Shown: positions 9,316 through 21,211, counted from the first letter of the stretch. The stretch is DNA of 64,000 bases from Dermacentor variabilis (GCF_050947875.1 NC_134569.1:39549777-39613776); one strand, 5' to 3'. The notes: a model not told the origin generated them from the sequence alone. Numbers and translations: made by a program.

Positions 9316-10030
9316 TAACCCCCGCCTGTAAAGGCGCCGTCTCGGCGCTAACTATAGAAGAGCCGAACTCGCGGCAAAGTAAGGCTTGAGCCGGGACACA
9401 TGCACAACGTCTGTAGGGACACTCAAGCCCAGCGGAGCGATCGCGTAAATCACGTCGCCAAGCTGACGCAATAACGATAATAATAACCCTGTGTAGCGCG
9501 GCAGCAGCTTTTCAGACAAGCCGACGCGGCGACATGGTGTCCATAGGACGACAACGGAGCCTGGAGGGGATCGAACGTCGCGATGTCGGCTGTCGTACCG
9601 GAACTTCTGCCGGAAGCCGGCAATCTGGCTTGCCGTGTGAGCTTATGTGAAGACGTCTTGAGCATATTCAGTGCCAGTGCTCGTCAAGGAAAGAAGCAGT
9701 GTGTCAAAGGGCAAAGAAGGGTGGCAGCCGAACAGAAGTTAAAAGGGTGAAAAGCCAGCGGTCTCGTGACGGGACGAATTATAGGCGAAGGTCACGAAGG
9801 GCAACGTGCTGTCCCAATCACTGTAGTCATCAGAAACGTACATAGACTGCATTTCTGTCAACGTGCGATTGATTCGCTCCGTCAATCCGTTTGTTTGCAG
9901 GTGGTAGGCGGTGGAAAGCTTTTGCTCAGCAGAAGAGGAGTGCAGTAGGTTTTCAACTACTCAGGACAACAAGGTGCCACCGCGATCAATGAGGAACTGC
10001 CGGGGTGTTCCATGACGCAGGCGATAGAAT
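9316..10030 (-). pseudogene. Ty3/gypsy integrase C-terminal half
   Basis: Read from 10,025 leftwards: an FLIDRGGTLLS segment (second catalytic aspartate region), STAYHLQTNGLTERINRTL containing the catalytic glutamate region, LPFVTFAYNSSRHETAGFSPF, then an SVVVLWTP / GLSEKLLPRY block and a terminal VVHVSRLKPYF before a TAG at 9352-9354. A polypurine tract (AGGCGGGGG, plus 9318-9326 in complement) separates it from the LTR. The order equals the C-terminal part of the intact pol at 29.7-30.5 kb but the sequence is a different family. Several stops interrupt it, and everything 5' of the DDE core is missing beyond about 10,030. Confidence 0.75.
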
Positions 10031-10129
10031 AAAAATATTTAATGATGCATTAGCGACTCTGTGGTTGCTATTGTATGCCATCTCAATGCACGTTAACCAC
10101 GGCTGGTAACAGCACGTGACATAACTGTA

Positions 10130-10333
10130 TGAAAAGTGTTTGTCATTAGCTGCTTTTGTAAGTGCAAAATGCAGCTGTGTTACCGCTCATGTTTTAATAA
10201 TGCGTCAAATGTTTTTTTTTTTCCTTCTGTGCAAGAGATATGTATCTGTTCCGAACCACAGGTGCAGAAGCCTTTGTCAGGCGTTTTTTGCTTCTGTCCC
10301 TTTTCTTGTATATGTATGTAAGAAAGAAATAAA

Positions 10334-10334
<1 letters not shown>
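10130..10334 (+). repeat. Probable LINE 3' end leading into an ACT tail
   Basis: The stretch ends AAGAAATAAA directly before the (ACT)n run, the same AATAAA-plus-simple-repeat arrangement seen at other LINE ends here. No coding remnant is visible. Confidence 0.35.
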
Positions 10335-10406
<72 letters not shown>

Positions 10407-10410
10407 ATAC

Positions 10411-10446
<36 letters not shown>

Positions 10447-10491
10447 GACGACGACGACGACGACGACAACGACGACGACGACGACGACGCG
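10335..10491. repeat. (ACT)n(ACG)n compound microsatellite
   Basis: About 37 ACT units (two with an AAT variant) run to 10,446 and then change to ACG units with one ACA. The poly-Leu/poly-Val open frames of 167 and 111 codons across it are microsatellite translations, not proteins. Confidence 0.95.
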
Positions 10492-10629
10492 ATATCTGTT
10501 TTTGTTACGTGCCATGGTTCAACGACCGTTTGGTGCCTCCAAGCAGAGTACAACGGTCGTCGAGTTGTACATATCATTCCAGACAGGAAATATGCGGAAT
10601 TTCGAGTATTTCGTCGGTCCTTAGTCGAC

Positions 10630-10800
10630 AAACTGATTCATGAGTCGACTCACTCAGACTCAGAGTCTGAGTGAGTCCGGCTGAGTAGAATATTCGATAG
10701 TCTGATTCCGAGTGAGCCCAGCTTAATGGAATATTGGTGAGCCTGAGTCTAAGCGACCCGGCTGAGTAGACTTCTGATGAGTCTGAGTGAGTTCCGTTTA
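10630..10800. repeat. GACTCA/GAGTCT palindromic repeat, copy 1
   Basis: Repeated GAGTCTGAGTGAGTC-type phrases with GGCTGAGTAGA spacers. At 10,647-10,677 two 15-base arms, GACTCACTCAGACTC and its exact complement, flank a single A, and TGAGTCGACTCA at 10,641-10,652 is a further perfect palindrome. A copy in the other orientation lies at 31,281-31,460. Confidence 0.8.
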
Positions 10801-12299
10801 TTTTGCCGACTTATGGCCCTTAGCGAGCGAAAGACTCCTCGCGAAGTGCAGATGCGTAAGAAAAATCAGTCAGGGTTTTAGGGCCCACCGCCCCTATTCA
10901 TCGTTCCAAAGCATCAATGTCCTCACCTGCTGCTTGTTGTAAAAGCAGCATACTGAGTTAAATGTCAAATGCTGGCTTGCTTCTTTCTTTGCTACAGACT
11001 ATAAGTTTGGCGTTCTAATTTATGTATAACGCGTACAACGTGAATTCACGCTGTCCTCGACATGGCAGATCATATGCCTCAGTTCACTCACCACCATTGC
11101 AACAGAAAATACCAGAAACGTAAAGAAAACTAACGGACTATTCTGCGGTCAAAGTAACAAGGCGGGGAAGCTGCATGCGCACATCTCACGCAGTGACAGA
11201 GATTTTTTACTGATTAACTCTTCTAGGCACATTAAGTTTTCCCCATGTCAGCGCAGTCAATTCGTAAACTACACATTAGAGTGAAAGACTTCTTCCCTCA
11301 TTCCTATCCGGGTGCCCTGACTGCTAGCCGACGTCTTATTTTCTAAAAAGCGATTGGTAAAATCGCAGCAACGGCGGCGACGTTAAAAGTTCATTGAAGC
11401 CGTGTGTGCGGTGCTTTCGGAAGAGTATTTCAGTAGAGATACCAAAACAGAGCGGCCGCTGTTCGCATTGTCAGCACCGCAACGTCCGTATCTATACTGT
11501 ACCATCAAAGTCACTGCAATATAACAAATAACAATGTTTGTTCGTGCGGTTATTGCATCACGAAGGTCCCGGCCATCGTCCCCGCATCTCATCGCAATCA
11601 TGCGCCAGCATTACGCCAGAAAACGCCAGCGGGGCTCAGTCATTAATAATGGGCGCCACGCCTTGGCTGGCGTTCTTTTCGTACATTTTCTGCTTTCTAC
11701 TGTCGCACCGGCAACGTATGAGTATTTCTTCTAACGTTTCTCCAAATCTGATACAGTCGCGGAATCCACAAACGGCGTGAGGAGCTCTCTAAGCCATATA
11801 GTTTCTGTAAGCGGTTCTATGTGTGCACGTCATGTTCAGCGTTGCCATTTCAGCGATTTTGCTGCTGGATGTAGCGACTTTCTTGACGGTTAAGCGACAA
11901 ATATTTCAATTTAGTGACCGCCGACGTTTTTTTAGCGACAAGACAGGAAAATCGGCGACATTTTAGTGACGTCAAAGTTAGGAAGTCTTTTTTTCGAAAA
12001 TGCCTTTCTATTACTCACCTTATCGTTTAAAAACTGCAAGTAAGCAGCCCGAACTGCCTGTACTGCGTGTGGTCTCAGTGACCATGACGAAGCAGCGGTT
12101 GTCCTCTTATCGGTGGTGTTCACTTCGCTCTTGTGATTCACACCATGGTGGCCTTAACATCAGGCTTCACATTGTGCTCACAACAATGCCAGTTGCTTTT
12201 TTTTTTTACACAACCGATTTTATTAACGGTGCAGGTTCTGTAATTTCCCTAAAGACGTTCGACTGGTGAACGTTCGCAACAGCAGCAGTAAGTTAATTT
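10801..12299. other. No gene recognised
   Basis: Short open frames only. Features seen: weak inverted repeats around AACGCCAGC at 11,620-11,680, and TTAGCGAC/TTAGTGAC phrases at 11,860-11,970 that look like an old low-copy repeat. Nothing codes convincingly. Confidence 0.5.
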
Positions 12300-12860
12300 A
12301 CCGAACCTAATTGCAATAAGGTGTATGGTGAGACTTGGAGCGCAGCAGATGTGCAATCAGGCAAATCGACTGTTAAAAAAAACATTGTCAGTTTTACCCA
12401 AAGGTAAAGCATTCAAAGCGATAGCATGGTTTAGCGTAGCAATGAAGGCGTCTAAGGAAGCTGGCGTGATGATCGGGCCAGTAGCGTTGCAAGTGTCACC
12501 CCTCGGTGGCGCACGAGATGGGATCAACGGAAAACGCACAGACGCTGCTCGGCGCCGACGGCGCTCTAGACGTTCCAGTTTAAACCTTGGCTGAACTTCA
12601 AGGTCAGACTTGCGGAACCAGGCGTTTTATGGGTTTGCAACCGGAGTAGTAAAGCTGTCGCTCTAAAAGGTAAAGCTGTCGCTCTAAAAGGTCGCTCTAT
12701 AAAGCTGTCGGTAAAAGGTATAAAAGGCGCGCTGCCCATGTCTTGTGGTCATAGGGGGCAGGGTGTTTTTTCAAGCTGCACTTGCAGCTTTTCTTCTCTG
12801 TCTCCCCCAATCTGTTGGAAATAAAGATATATTCAATTCAATTGAGTATATTCAATTCAA
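12300..12860 (+). repeat. Repeat-like segment with 21-bp tandem duplication and ATTCA tail
   Basis: TAAAGCTGTCGCTCTAAAAGG occurs twice head to tail (12,650-12,670 and 12,671-12,691), followed by two partial echoes; the last creates a TATAAAAGG at 12,719-12,727. About 80 bp further on, AATAAAGATAT and repeated ATTCA units (12,820-12,860) resemble a LINE tail. The block looks mobile-element-derived but shows no enzyme. Confidence 0.45.
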
Positions 12861-13985
12861 TCTCGCAGCGGCTGGGCTCGTTCACATCAATATGAACGCA
12901 GCGCTTCCGTTTTCACAGCTTTCGAATGAATCAATACTCCACGACGCTTTCAGGTGGATCAAGATGCAGAAGCGTCGTTTGACCCAACACGGCCGCTCTG
13001 GAACGCACGTCTGGTGTCTGGTAAACCAGAAGACCTGCCGTGGACCCACGTAAAGATCGCGCAAGTGTCGTCGCCGTGTTAACAACACACGACCAAGCGT
13101 GTCGAAAATGTTGCTCTAATTTCGCGGACACCGATAACTACAAAGTTTGCAAGGATAATTCCAAGTACCTTAATTTTTCGTGCTAAGAAAATCACGTTGT
13201 GCTTTGTTGATCGGCCTGGCTCTGAAACTTTGAAACATTATACGATCTGAAGGAAACGCAATATATTCAGTTTCCCTCATCCGTTGTTATGTAGGTATAT
13301 TAGTAAATTAAAAGCCCTATACGCACTGCTGGTAAATTTATTATTTATTTTTCACCTGCATGGACACGAGGCAAACATGACAATGTTTAGGTAGATGATG
13401 GAGACCTCATCTCCAAAGTTTATGTTATAGTGTTCTGAAAAAGACTACGTTATTTAAAATTCATTCGACAGGTTTAGCGCCAGTTGTAGCTACCTTTCTT
13501 GCCTGAATATAGCAACACGTGCGAAAAACACATGGCAGCACTACTCATATTCGGCCACCGCCCACAGCATGCGTTGATCGTGACATCAGCTGTTTACGCG
13601 CTGTTGCCTCGTCGCAGAGTGCAACGTGATGCAAATAACGTGAGTTACCGCACCCCGCAGTTGTCATCGCGTTTCTTCTTTTTCCCGCAAGCTCTGCGTC
13701 ATCACTCAAACACTGGCTATCAACGGTTATCTCAGCCGCACGGTATAAAATAAGTGCTACAACATTATGTCATCTAACTTTCACGCCCTTGTGTAATCGG
13801 CAGGTCTCGGAAGACCGCCAACGTGATCGTCATACTACGTCAGCGGCCCTATACTCATAAACGTGCGCCTGTACACGTCACACTCACGTCGCCTACAACG
13901 TCATCGACTCGGTTGCCAGTGTCATCTCCTTGGTCGACGGCATGCGTGACGGAGGTGGGGGTGGCTGAAGTACGAACGTGTTTGA
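12861..13985. other. No gene recognised
   Basis: No domain, repeat array or strong signal was seen. Open frames of up to 102 codons conflict between strands. Confidence 0.5.
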
Positions 13986-14390
13986 AAGGGGTGACGTCGT
14001 ATAATCCGGTTGGCGAAGGACGCGTTTCCCTGTTCGCAAGATTGCATCCCGTTCTTTTTTTCCCTTTCATCGCTGCAGCTGGGCTCGACCGCCTTTTATG
14101 TAAGGTTGTACAACCAGCGCGCGGAACGGCAGACCGCGCGCGACGTGCGGTAAACAAGTTCGTAACGCCTCGTGCGCGAGCGCGCATGGATACCGCAGGC
14201 GCCATTCGCAAGCGCTGCCCTTCCTCCTTCGGTCGTTGCAGGCACGCGTGGGGCATATGGCATGCGTCGCAATTATGACACGGTGTCGGCGATAACGTGA
14301 TCACCAGCGTGGCAAAGATGCGAAGGGAAAGACCCGGGGAAGTTCCTGCGGAAAATTTGCCGGCGTGCCTGCCTCGCTGATTCGCTTTCT
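13986..14390. other. GC/CpG-rich block
   Basis: High CpG density with overlapping open frames on both strands (151 and 149 codons), which is the signature of composition and not coding. It could be a promoter region or a GC-rich repeat; no TATA, start codon plus splice donor, or domain was convincing. Confidence 0.35.
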
Positions 14391-14510
14391 CGGTGTTTGT
14401 GTTTTGTGTATGGTGTGTTGTGAACTGTGCTCATCATTTAATATTTCATCCTATCCAGTAGCATGTTAGGCATGCCGCAAGGCAAGCCTCTTCCGGATTC
14501 ATTAAACAGC

Positions 14511-14511
<1 letters not shown>

Positions 14512-14544
<33 letters not shown>
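14512..14544. repeat. (TC)n microsatellite
   Basis: About 16 TC units preceded by ATTAAACAGCCTCC, again similar to a retroelement tail. Confidence 0.9.
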
Positions 14545-14546
<2 letters not shown>

Positions 14547-15135
14547 CTGTATCTCCTTTTGCGCGTACATTGTAATTGACTTAGAATGCGCAACTATGCT
14601 ACGTGCGACAAGAGTTTGTAAGAAGAAATAAATATCGGGAACGGGGTCGCAGTATTTCAGCTTTACACCTGGTACGGCACAATCACTGTAGTTGAGGCAA
14701 GTAACAAAACGAAAAATGGGATTAAGCGAGGGCACAGTGAGACGTCATTAAGAATGAGTCCATGAATCTAATGCACAATGGTGCGTGTAGTTCAGCCTGA
14801 AGCACTGAGGCATTTTCTAATATTGTTAAGAATATTAGAAGACTATGGACATTCCATACGGCAAGAAAAGGTAAAATGACACACCGGCGTTTAGTTCCAC
14901 AGTATATTACACAAAGCCAACGACATAATAGGCGACGCAGGCATTGCCGTCAGATATATATTTCCTTTACTTTTTTTTTTCTTTAGCGCGACCAGTCGAA
15001 ACATTTCTTGATAGGACATAAAAGCACAACATTGCTTCACTGACTTCCGCATGGGCGCCAATAAATACCGTTCGCAACACGCACTGATGATTTCATTTCT
15101 GTCACATTTGTCTGGTCGCCTTATAAGCACGCGGT
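14545..15135. other. No gene recognised
   Basis: AT-rich. A short hairpin TCTAATATT/AATATTAGA is found near 14,816-14,840. Nothing else is supported. Confidence 0.45.
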
Positions 15136-15640
15136 TCGCGTCTGTCACAGGTCCGAGTGTAGGCTCTGCGTTGAGGGCCGTCGGCGTCTCTCCCTCTCTC
15201 TGGCACGGCCCTTCAATCTCATCTCTCGCGTGCCAGCAAGGGCTCAGCTGTGGCCCGACACGACCCACCCGCCGACGCACGCAGACCCATCAAAATGCGT
15301 CCCCCTAGCGATTGATTCCGGTCACGCGGGGCCGATTAAAAGGCCAAACTCTGCAATCCGGTAATCCCGATCGAGTTAGAAATCCCCTCCCTCGACCCTT
15401 CTTCCCCGTCGTCTCCCCTCCTCCATCGCGCCTCTGCTTCCAAGCCGCTCAAGTGGTGGTCCCGACCACCAGAAAGAACAGCGAGTGCTCCTCCCCCCTC
15501 TTCATGCCACTGCACGTCGGTGCGGTTGCTCCGCTGCTGCAACTCGCTGTGCCAACGCAGAAGCCACGGGACGAAGCCTAAGCGCAGGCCGCGGCAAGCC
15601 GGTGACTCTCTTGTCGGAGACAGTAAACGTGGGGATATGT
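15136..15640. other. GC/CpG-rich block
   Basis: Pyrimidine-rich and CpG-rich. Competing open frames (89, 151, 182 codons on both strands) show no recognisable domain. It may be a promoter or 5' exon region, but this is inference from composition alone. Confidence 0.3.
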
Positions 15641-16320
15641 ACGGCCGAGGGAGTCCTGCGTTCTCGCTCTGGACCTCGACACTGGAGCGGCGCAACATTT
15701 GTTCTTCACTTTTTGACCTGCTTCTTGCTAACTTCGGATTTCTGCAGGTTCCGCTATGCTCTGCCTTTCGGCATAGTGGAGGAGGGAACACAGAATATCT
15801 GCACGCCCGTTTTGATTGTGGCTTACACTGTCACTGAGCACTCCTTGCACCAATGTAGTTATACTAAGACGTCACTGCGAGGTGCAAGTCAGGAACAGCG
15901 ATATTGTTGTCCATATCAAAATGTTGTATTACATAAACATTATCATTATTGGCGAGCAACATCGTCACTGTTTTATAAAGTAACATGTGCTTCCTTTCCT
16001 TTCTTTCTTCAGGGACACCTAGCTATCACGTGATTTAAAAAGAATGGAACTAAATAATTGCACTACGCAATGCCTTAGCCCAATGCTCGTGCATTTTGAG
16101 TTCAGGGGACGTTTTCGACGCACCTATTATATACCTCTGGAACGTAATTGGTCTGTTTGTTTTTAGTTTGTTTGTGTTCCTCTGTCTGCGTACACATAAG
16201 CTCAAACGCGCCGTGACAAAATCGCACCTCGTTCGATCGTCGCACAACTCACACCTTCGCGCACGTCACTGGGCATTCTTGAGACATATGACTCTCCAGG
16301 GTGTGCTCTGACGTCACTAA
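15641..16320. other. No gene recognised
   Basis: Mixed composition without arrays, palindromes or domains that I could see. Confidence 0.45.
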
Positions 16321-17330
16321 GAGGGCGGCCTTAATCTTAAAAGGCGCTTTCAATCGCAACCACTTATACAAGTGCCGACGGTTCTAATGCGACCTTCCAG
16401 CACCGCCGAGCGCACACCGTCCACTCCATTCTTCGCGTGCGCCGTCAGCCAAGAATGCGAAGCAATGCTAGAGAGGAGACGGAGGGTGCACTGGAAGAAC
16501 AAGGGGTCAATCAATTAGCGTGCTAGCGCTCGCGCCGGTCTCGCTCTCGCAGCACACGCAGCGCTGTGGCCCCCGCACATCCTGCCGATGGAAACAGCGG
16601 GGGCAGCGCAGAAGCGGGGACCGAGCTGGGCGAGGAAGGGGGGCCGTTGCGGGACGGTGGTTGTCGGTGGCGACCTCTCGGGGTTTTTGAATGGGATGCA
16701 AATAGCGCGGATTAGGCAGGGTTCAGGGCGCGCGCGCGCGCCGAGGATTATGTGTCCTCCGGGTTAGCGGCGGTTCCCCCCTCCGTTCGGAGGCTCGCTC
16801 GCGGCCCGAGCCGGGGGTCTCATCGGCGAGAGTGCCAGTGCGAGCCGTGCCCCGAGTCCGCCGTGCTCGAGAGACGGGCCCGACGTGCAGGCCGGCTCTG
16901 CGGGAGTGTGCGCTGCGACGGCGGACGGTGCTTCGGCCGGGTCTGCCAGGGGGGCCTTCGCAGCGTGCCTGCTCGCTCAGCTTTCGACGCTCTGCAGGTC
17001 CAGCTATCCTGTCGGGTCGCGCTGGGGTGCGAGAGGCTGAGAAAAAAATATGCGTAAGAGAGTGAGACAGCGAATGAGGGGTGCAGGAGAACAGCCGCGT
17101 CGGCGTTAACTTCTCTCGAGATGAGGCCGGTCCGCGCGCGCGGTGAGCCGGCAGGCTTAAGTCCAGAATTTGCACCGCCGCGCGGCCATCTGCGACGCGG
17201 TGTCATCTCTATACGCATGCGTGGTGCGAATGTCGAGCTGTGTATAGAGGCTGTAGTCGGACACGTGCTGCAGGCGACTTCTAGAGGACGTCTGTTTCTC
17301 TCTCTTTCCACCCCCTTTTTTCCTCCTCAC
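16321..17330. other. Large GC/CpG-rich block
   Basis: One of the strongest CpG-rich stretches of the window. The plus frame at 16,752-17,057 is cysteine-rich (CQCEPCPES, CGSVRCDGGRCFGRVC) but opens on GTG with no ATG, and the minus strand is equally open, so I do not call a CDS. A GTAAGA donor-like site at about 17,051 and an ATGCAAAT octamer at 16,696-16,703 are present, but each could be chance. A promoter/first-exon role is possible. Confidence 0.35.
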
Positions 17331-18504
17331 TCTTAGCCTCACCAGATCTTTAAACTTCACTCTCTCTGTGACTCTTTCCGTTTTATTTTTTATTAGGCAT
17401 CTTGATGATTCTCTTTTTTCTTCTGCAACCATCTGGTCTCCTATTTGTTTTTTCTGTCCTGCTTCGCTCGTGACAAGTGTGCTGAGAAATTGGTCCCTGC
17501 AGCTTTTTTTGCCGCAGACGGATTTCAGCCGCGTTAACTGGCTCTCCAATTCCTTTAGCGAAAGTGGTCAATTTTCGGTTTGTTTTACTCTATATAGCGC
17601 AACGCTGCTCGGAAGGGAAGATGAAAATGGGCTGACAGCCCTACTCTGAGAGTCGTTTTACCTCCTGCGCATTAAACTTACTTTTTCGTCTTAACCTCAT
17701 TGCGCATTTCTAAACTCCGTTGCTTTGCTGCGAGGTCCTCGTAAGTGAATAACAAAGAATAAAATCGTAAAATAGTGGAACGAGCTGCTGAAGGGCACTC
17801 CGCGGCCGTTATAAGCTCGGTGACAACAACCCCACATTCACTATTGAAGATATTTAGGTGAACGTGTTCTTAACGGACCGATCGCTGCTAATTTTATGCA
17901 ACAGTCGCTCGCATACACACCGGCAAATTTTCGAGGTGCCTGGTTTGGTGAAACTATCGGCTTGCTTGGTTTAAGATGTAGCACAGACTATGTCCGCCGT
18001 TATGATACTAGATAAAGTTATAACTCCGCTGCACACGCGTAGGGTAGAACCATGAGAGAAACCAGAAAGGAATGAAAAACAAAACATGGGAGCTTGAGTC
18101 TAGGAAAGCGCACGAAAATTCAGGTGTTCTGTTTTAGGAGAGCGCTGAAACGTTCATAGACTATAAGACACAACTCGGAAGGAAAAGTATCATTCGACTT
18201 GGCTCAGACTGCGCAATAATTACATCAACATACCTATTAATGTATTGTTTCGTACGCATATAGGCATCGCCACCATCTTTCTTACTATAACAAGCAGTTG
18301 GTAGTTGCGCACTATGAAATGCGCTCGCTTGTTCCCTGCCAGTCTAGTTTCGTAAATACTAGCCCACAACTTTGACGGGACAGTAAAGAGTAGTGTTAGT
18401 CACAGCTTTCTTTTCTTTTACTAAACCATATTAGAGTAATAGCAAAGCGGCTATATTCTTACGAAGATGTAGAGAGCGCGAAAAAGCAACAACAATTAAA
18501 ATCA
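17331..18504. other. No gene recognised
   Basis: T-rich from 17,360 to 17,640, then ordinary AT-rich sequence. No repeat or domain was seen. Confidence 0.45.
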
Positions 18505-18615
18505 TGAACAATCCACTCTGTGAAGGTGGATGATAAGCGAAGCTGTGCAACACACGACAAAGAGGTGACACAGAATTTTTGAACAAAGGTACGAACACAT
18601 TTATTGCCTTGATCT
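18505..18615 (-). repeat. Dispersed CTTCACAGAG repeat, copy 2
   Basis: Plus-strand order CACTCTGTGAAGGTGGATGA, AGCGAAGCTGTGCA, AAGAGGTGACACAGA, TTGAACAAAGGTACGAACA matches copy 1 at 8905-9010. It is better preserved and shares AGCTTCGCT/ACAG wording with the copy next to the Helitron fragment. Confidence 0.6.
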
Positions 18616-18720
18616 GTGGTCATCGTGACAAAAGGTGCGCACACAACACATTTATTTTTACACTTCCGTGTTGATTCGTGTCATACATTCCTTATATGCA
18701 TTCGTGTTTTCATTTCGTAA

Positions 18721-18926
18721 TATATTGAGGCAAAGAAGTTGAGACCGAAATCACCGCACCGACTGGCAGTGGGCCAGTGCCGCCAGCGCCTTTGCCGAGG
18801 GAGGGGCAGTATGGGAACGCTAGCATGATGAGCGGCATCGGAGCCAGCTGTGGAAGAAGACGATGACGAAGGCGCGAACGATATATTGAGGCAACGAATT
18901 CGAGACCGAAATCACCGCACCGGCTG
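18721..18926. repeat. 45-bp direct repeats enclosing a LINE 3'-coding fragment
   Basis: 18,721-18,765 and 18,882-18,926 match at 41 of 45 positions. The 116 bp between them matches the C-terminal coding end of the neighbouring LINE (compare 22,690-22,800: TATGGGAACGCT, CATGATGAGCGGCA, CGGAGCCAG, AAGACGA). It is therefore a detached piece of the same LINE family. The direct repeats are too long for an ordinary target duplication. Confidence 0.65.
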
Positions 18927-19064
18927 CAATTCAAATAGACTTGGAATGTGAGGAGGTGGCGTAAATAGTCATTGAAATTCTACCTAATAAACAAGCCGAT
19001 CGATCTCTTTTCGTTCTAAATTCGCATAGCACTCACTAAAGACAAAAGTCCATCCGCATCCCAA

Positions 19065-19367
19065 TTGATCATCAAAGCCTATAAGTACGCCGATAAAACA
19101 CCATTCGTAGTGCTGGGTGATTTTAACACCCGGCACTCAGCCTGGGACTACTTAAAAGGTGAAAATAAAGACAAGACCTGGGAAACAGCACAAGGCTATG
19201 GTTTCATCCTTATAAACGACCTGGGGCGTCCCACACGCATTGGAAACAGTGTGAGTCGAAATACGTCCCCCGACCTAGCCTTCATCAAAAACCTCGCAAA
19301 AACCACATGGGATAATACTGAAATAAACGTGGGAAGTGATCACTACATTCTGTCAGGGCCTTTCTAA
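19065..19367 (+). pseudogene. LINE AP-type endonuclease, C-terminal part
   Basis: A 100-codon frame that carries the GDFN motif (19,115-19,126) with an FVVLGDFNTRHSAWDY context, then SPDLAFI and finally the SDH motif (19,335-19,343). These are the metal-binding and catalytic residues of exonuclease-endonuclease-phosphatase-type LINE endonucleases, which nick the target DNA. The N-terminal half is absent and the frame ends at a TAA right after the SDH region. Confidence 0.8.
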
Positions 19368-20216
19368 AGGGCTACAGGAAACGTAAACTTACTATCCTGC
19401 ATACCAGGTGGGACGCTTTCCGTCACGCTCGCGATCATCGAACTCCCGCACCCATCACTAACCTCGAAGATCTCGAAGAATGGGTCGGTACCATACTGCA
19501 AGACGCCAAGAATGCAACCATAGAGACGGAAACGGAAGATGACGGCCCCACTCCGGACTGGAGACTAATTCGATTGTGGGAAGAACAGAAGAGCCTACAA
19601 AACCGATGTTCGTCACAAAAGCATAACAAAAGCATTCGCAAAAAGCTCGTCCAATTAGAAAGGGAAATTGAACAACACTTCCAGTTCCTAAGTCAGGAAC
19701 AGTTGCATCAGCTTTGCGATTGAATGAACGGACCGTTGGGCAACAAAAACACGTGGTTCTTGCTTCGGCACTTAATCGGCCCTAATAAAACCAAGTCTGC
19801 ATCGCGGAAAAATATGCAAAGAATTACTCCTTCCTTCCCAGGAGGATAACGACACTCTCATTAAAGAGTTAAAAGATCGCTACTTCAACGTCGACAAAGA
19901 CTTACCAGTCTCAAATACCTACACAGTGTAAGGAAATGAAGCCCTCGATAAAGACGTTGAGGAGGCTGCAGTTGAGCTGTTCCTAAGAGCGTAAAAACCA
20001 CAGCTGCGGCCGGTAAAGACGGGCTCACAAGATGCTCAGATACCTAGATGACCATTCAATCATAGAAATTGTAAAGTTCTTCAACACTCATTGGAAAGCT
20101 GGCACCATCCCTTCCAGAGGAAGCACGCAAACGTCATTTTTATACCCAAACCGAGCAAGAAGCTCGAGTTAGGAAACTTAAGACCAATTTTCTTTACCTC
20201 TTGATTAGGAATAGTC

Positions 20217-20700
20217 ATGGAGCATGTTATGCTCAGAAGGCTCAACGACTACGCTGAGACGGAGGGGCTATTCCCCCCCACGATGGTGGGTTTTAGGCCC
20301 AATCTTTCCACACAGGACATAATGCGGCTGCAACGCCACGTCCTGCAGCCAGACCCTATCAGAGCCACAAGGACCATACTAGCGCTCGACGTAAGCAAGG
20401 CCTTTGTCTGTGTTACGCATCGTTCAATCCTAACTAATTTGAGCCAGATGAAAGTGGGGAAACGCAGTTTCGCATATATCTCAAACTTCTTCAGGGAGAG
20501 AACTGCAGGAATTCATCTGAACGACCTCAAGAGCGAACGCTTCCCCTTAAGAAAATGAGGAATCCCCCAAAGAGCAGTTCTCTCACCTTTCCTTTTTAAC
20601 ATTACCATGAGAAACTTGCAACCCTTCCTAGATGCAATACCCCCCGTTAGCCATTCCAATACATGGAGACGACATAACAATCTGGACAAACACTGGCTCA
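20217..20700 (+). pseudogene. LINE reverse transcriptase core, catalytic box altered
   Basis: The frame at 20,217-20,558 shows VGFRPNLSTQD, LALDVSKAF and the region before the PQG box. After a TGA the text continues as GIPQRAVLSPFLFNI (about 20,559-20,605) and, in a shifted frame, IHGDDITIW, where the usual YADD reads HGDD at 20,662-20,673. Loss of the tyrosine/alanine at the active site and the frame breaks mean no activity. The product class, an I-type RT, follows from the neighbours. Confidence 0.7.
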
Positions 20701-21211
20701 GATGGCAAGATATCAGAAGCACTGTAAAAGCCTGCGGACAAGTCCAAGACTACGATAAACTAAATGGGTTAACATGCTTGCTCTACCCAGAAATCTGAAC
20801 TACTAATAATCAGAAAGAGAGCAGACACAGCAGACGGCCAACAGCAGGCCTCCACAATAGGGGTTCGAGTGGAATATTTCCCCGTCCCGCCTGTGCTAAC
20901 CATCCGGGTGTTGGGAATGCTCATACAGCACAACACCCGCAACGCACAGGCCATAGCCTGGCTGCAATCCGCGATCCGACAAATGTGCGCCTTAACAAAA
21001 AGAATCGCATTATGGCGCACAGGCATGAAAGAGGGGGACCTATGCGGCTGATTCAGGCCTTTCTGATCAGTCGAATAGTGTGCTCCCTCCCTTACTGCCA
21101 CCTAAGGCGAGCGGATAGGGACAAAATTAACGCCTTAATTCGTCTACCATACAGAACAGCGTTGGAGCTACCCAAGTATACCAATTCAGACAAACTATTG
21201 AGATTGGGAAT

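Noticed and set aside
10140..10643. Poly-Leu and poly-Val frames of 167 and 111 codons
   Set aside because: Translation of the ACT/ACG microsatellite; poly-Val is not a membrane protein here.
16752..17057. Cysteine-rich 101-codon frame resembling a secreted domain
   Set aside because: Opens on GTG with no ATG or signal peptide, and the minus strand is equally open in the same GC-rich block.
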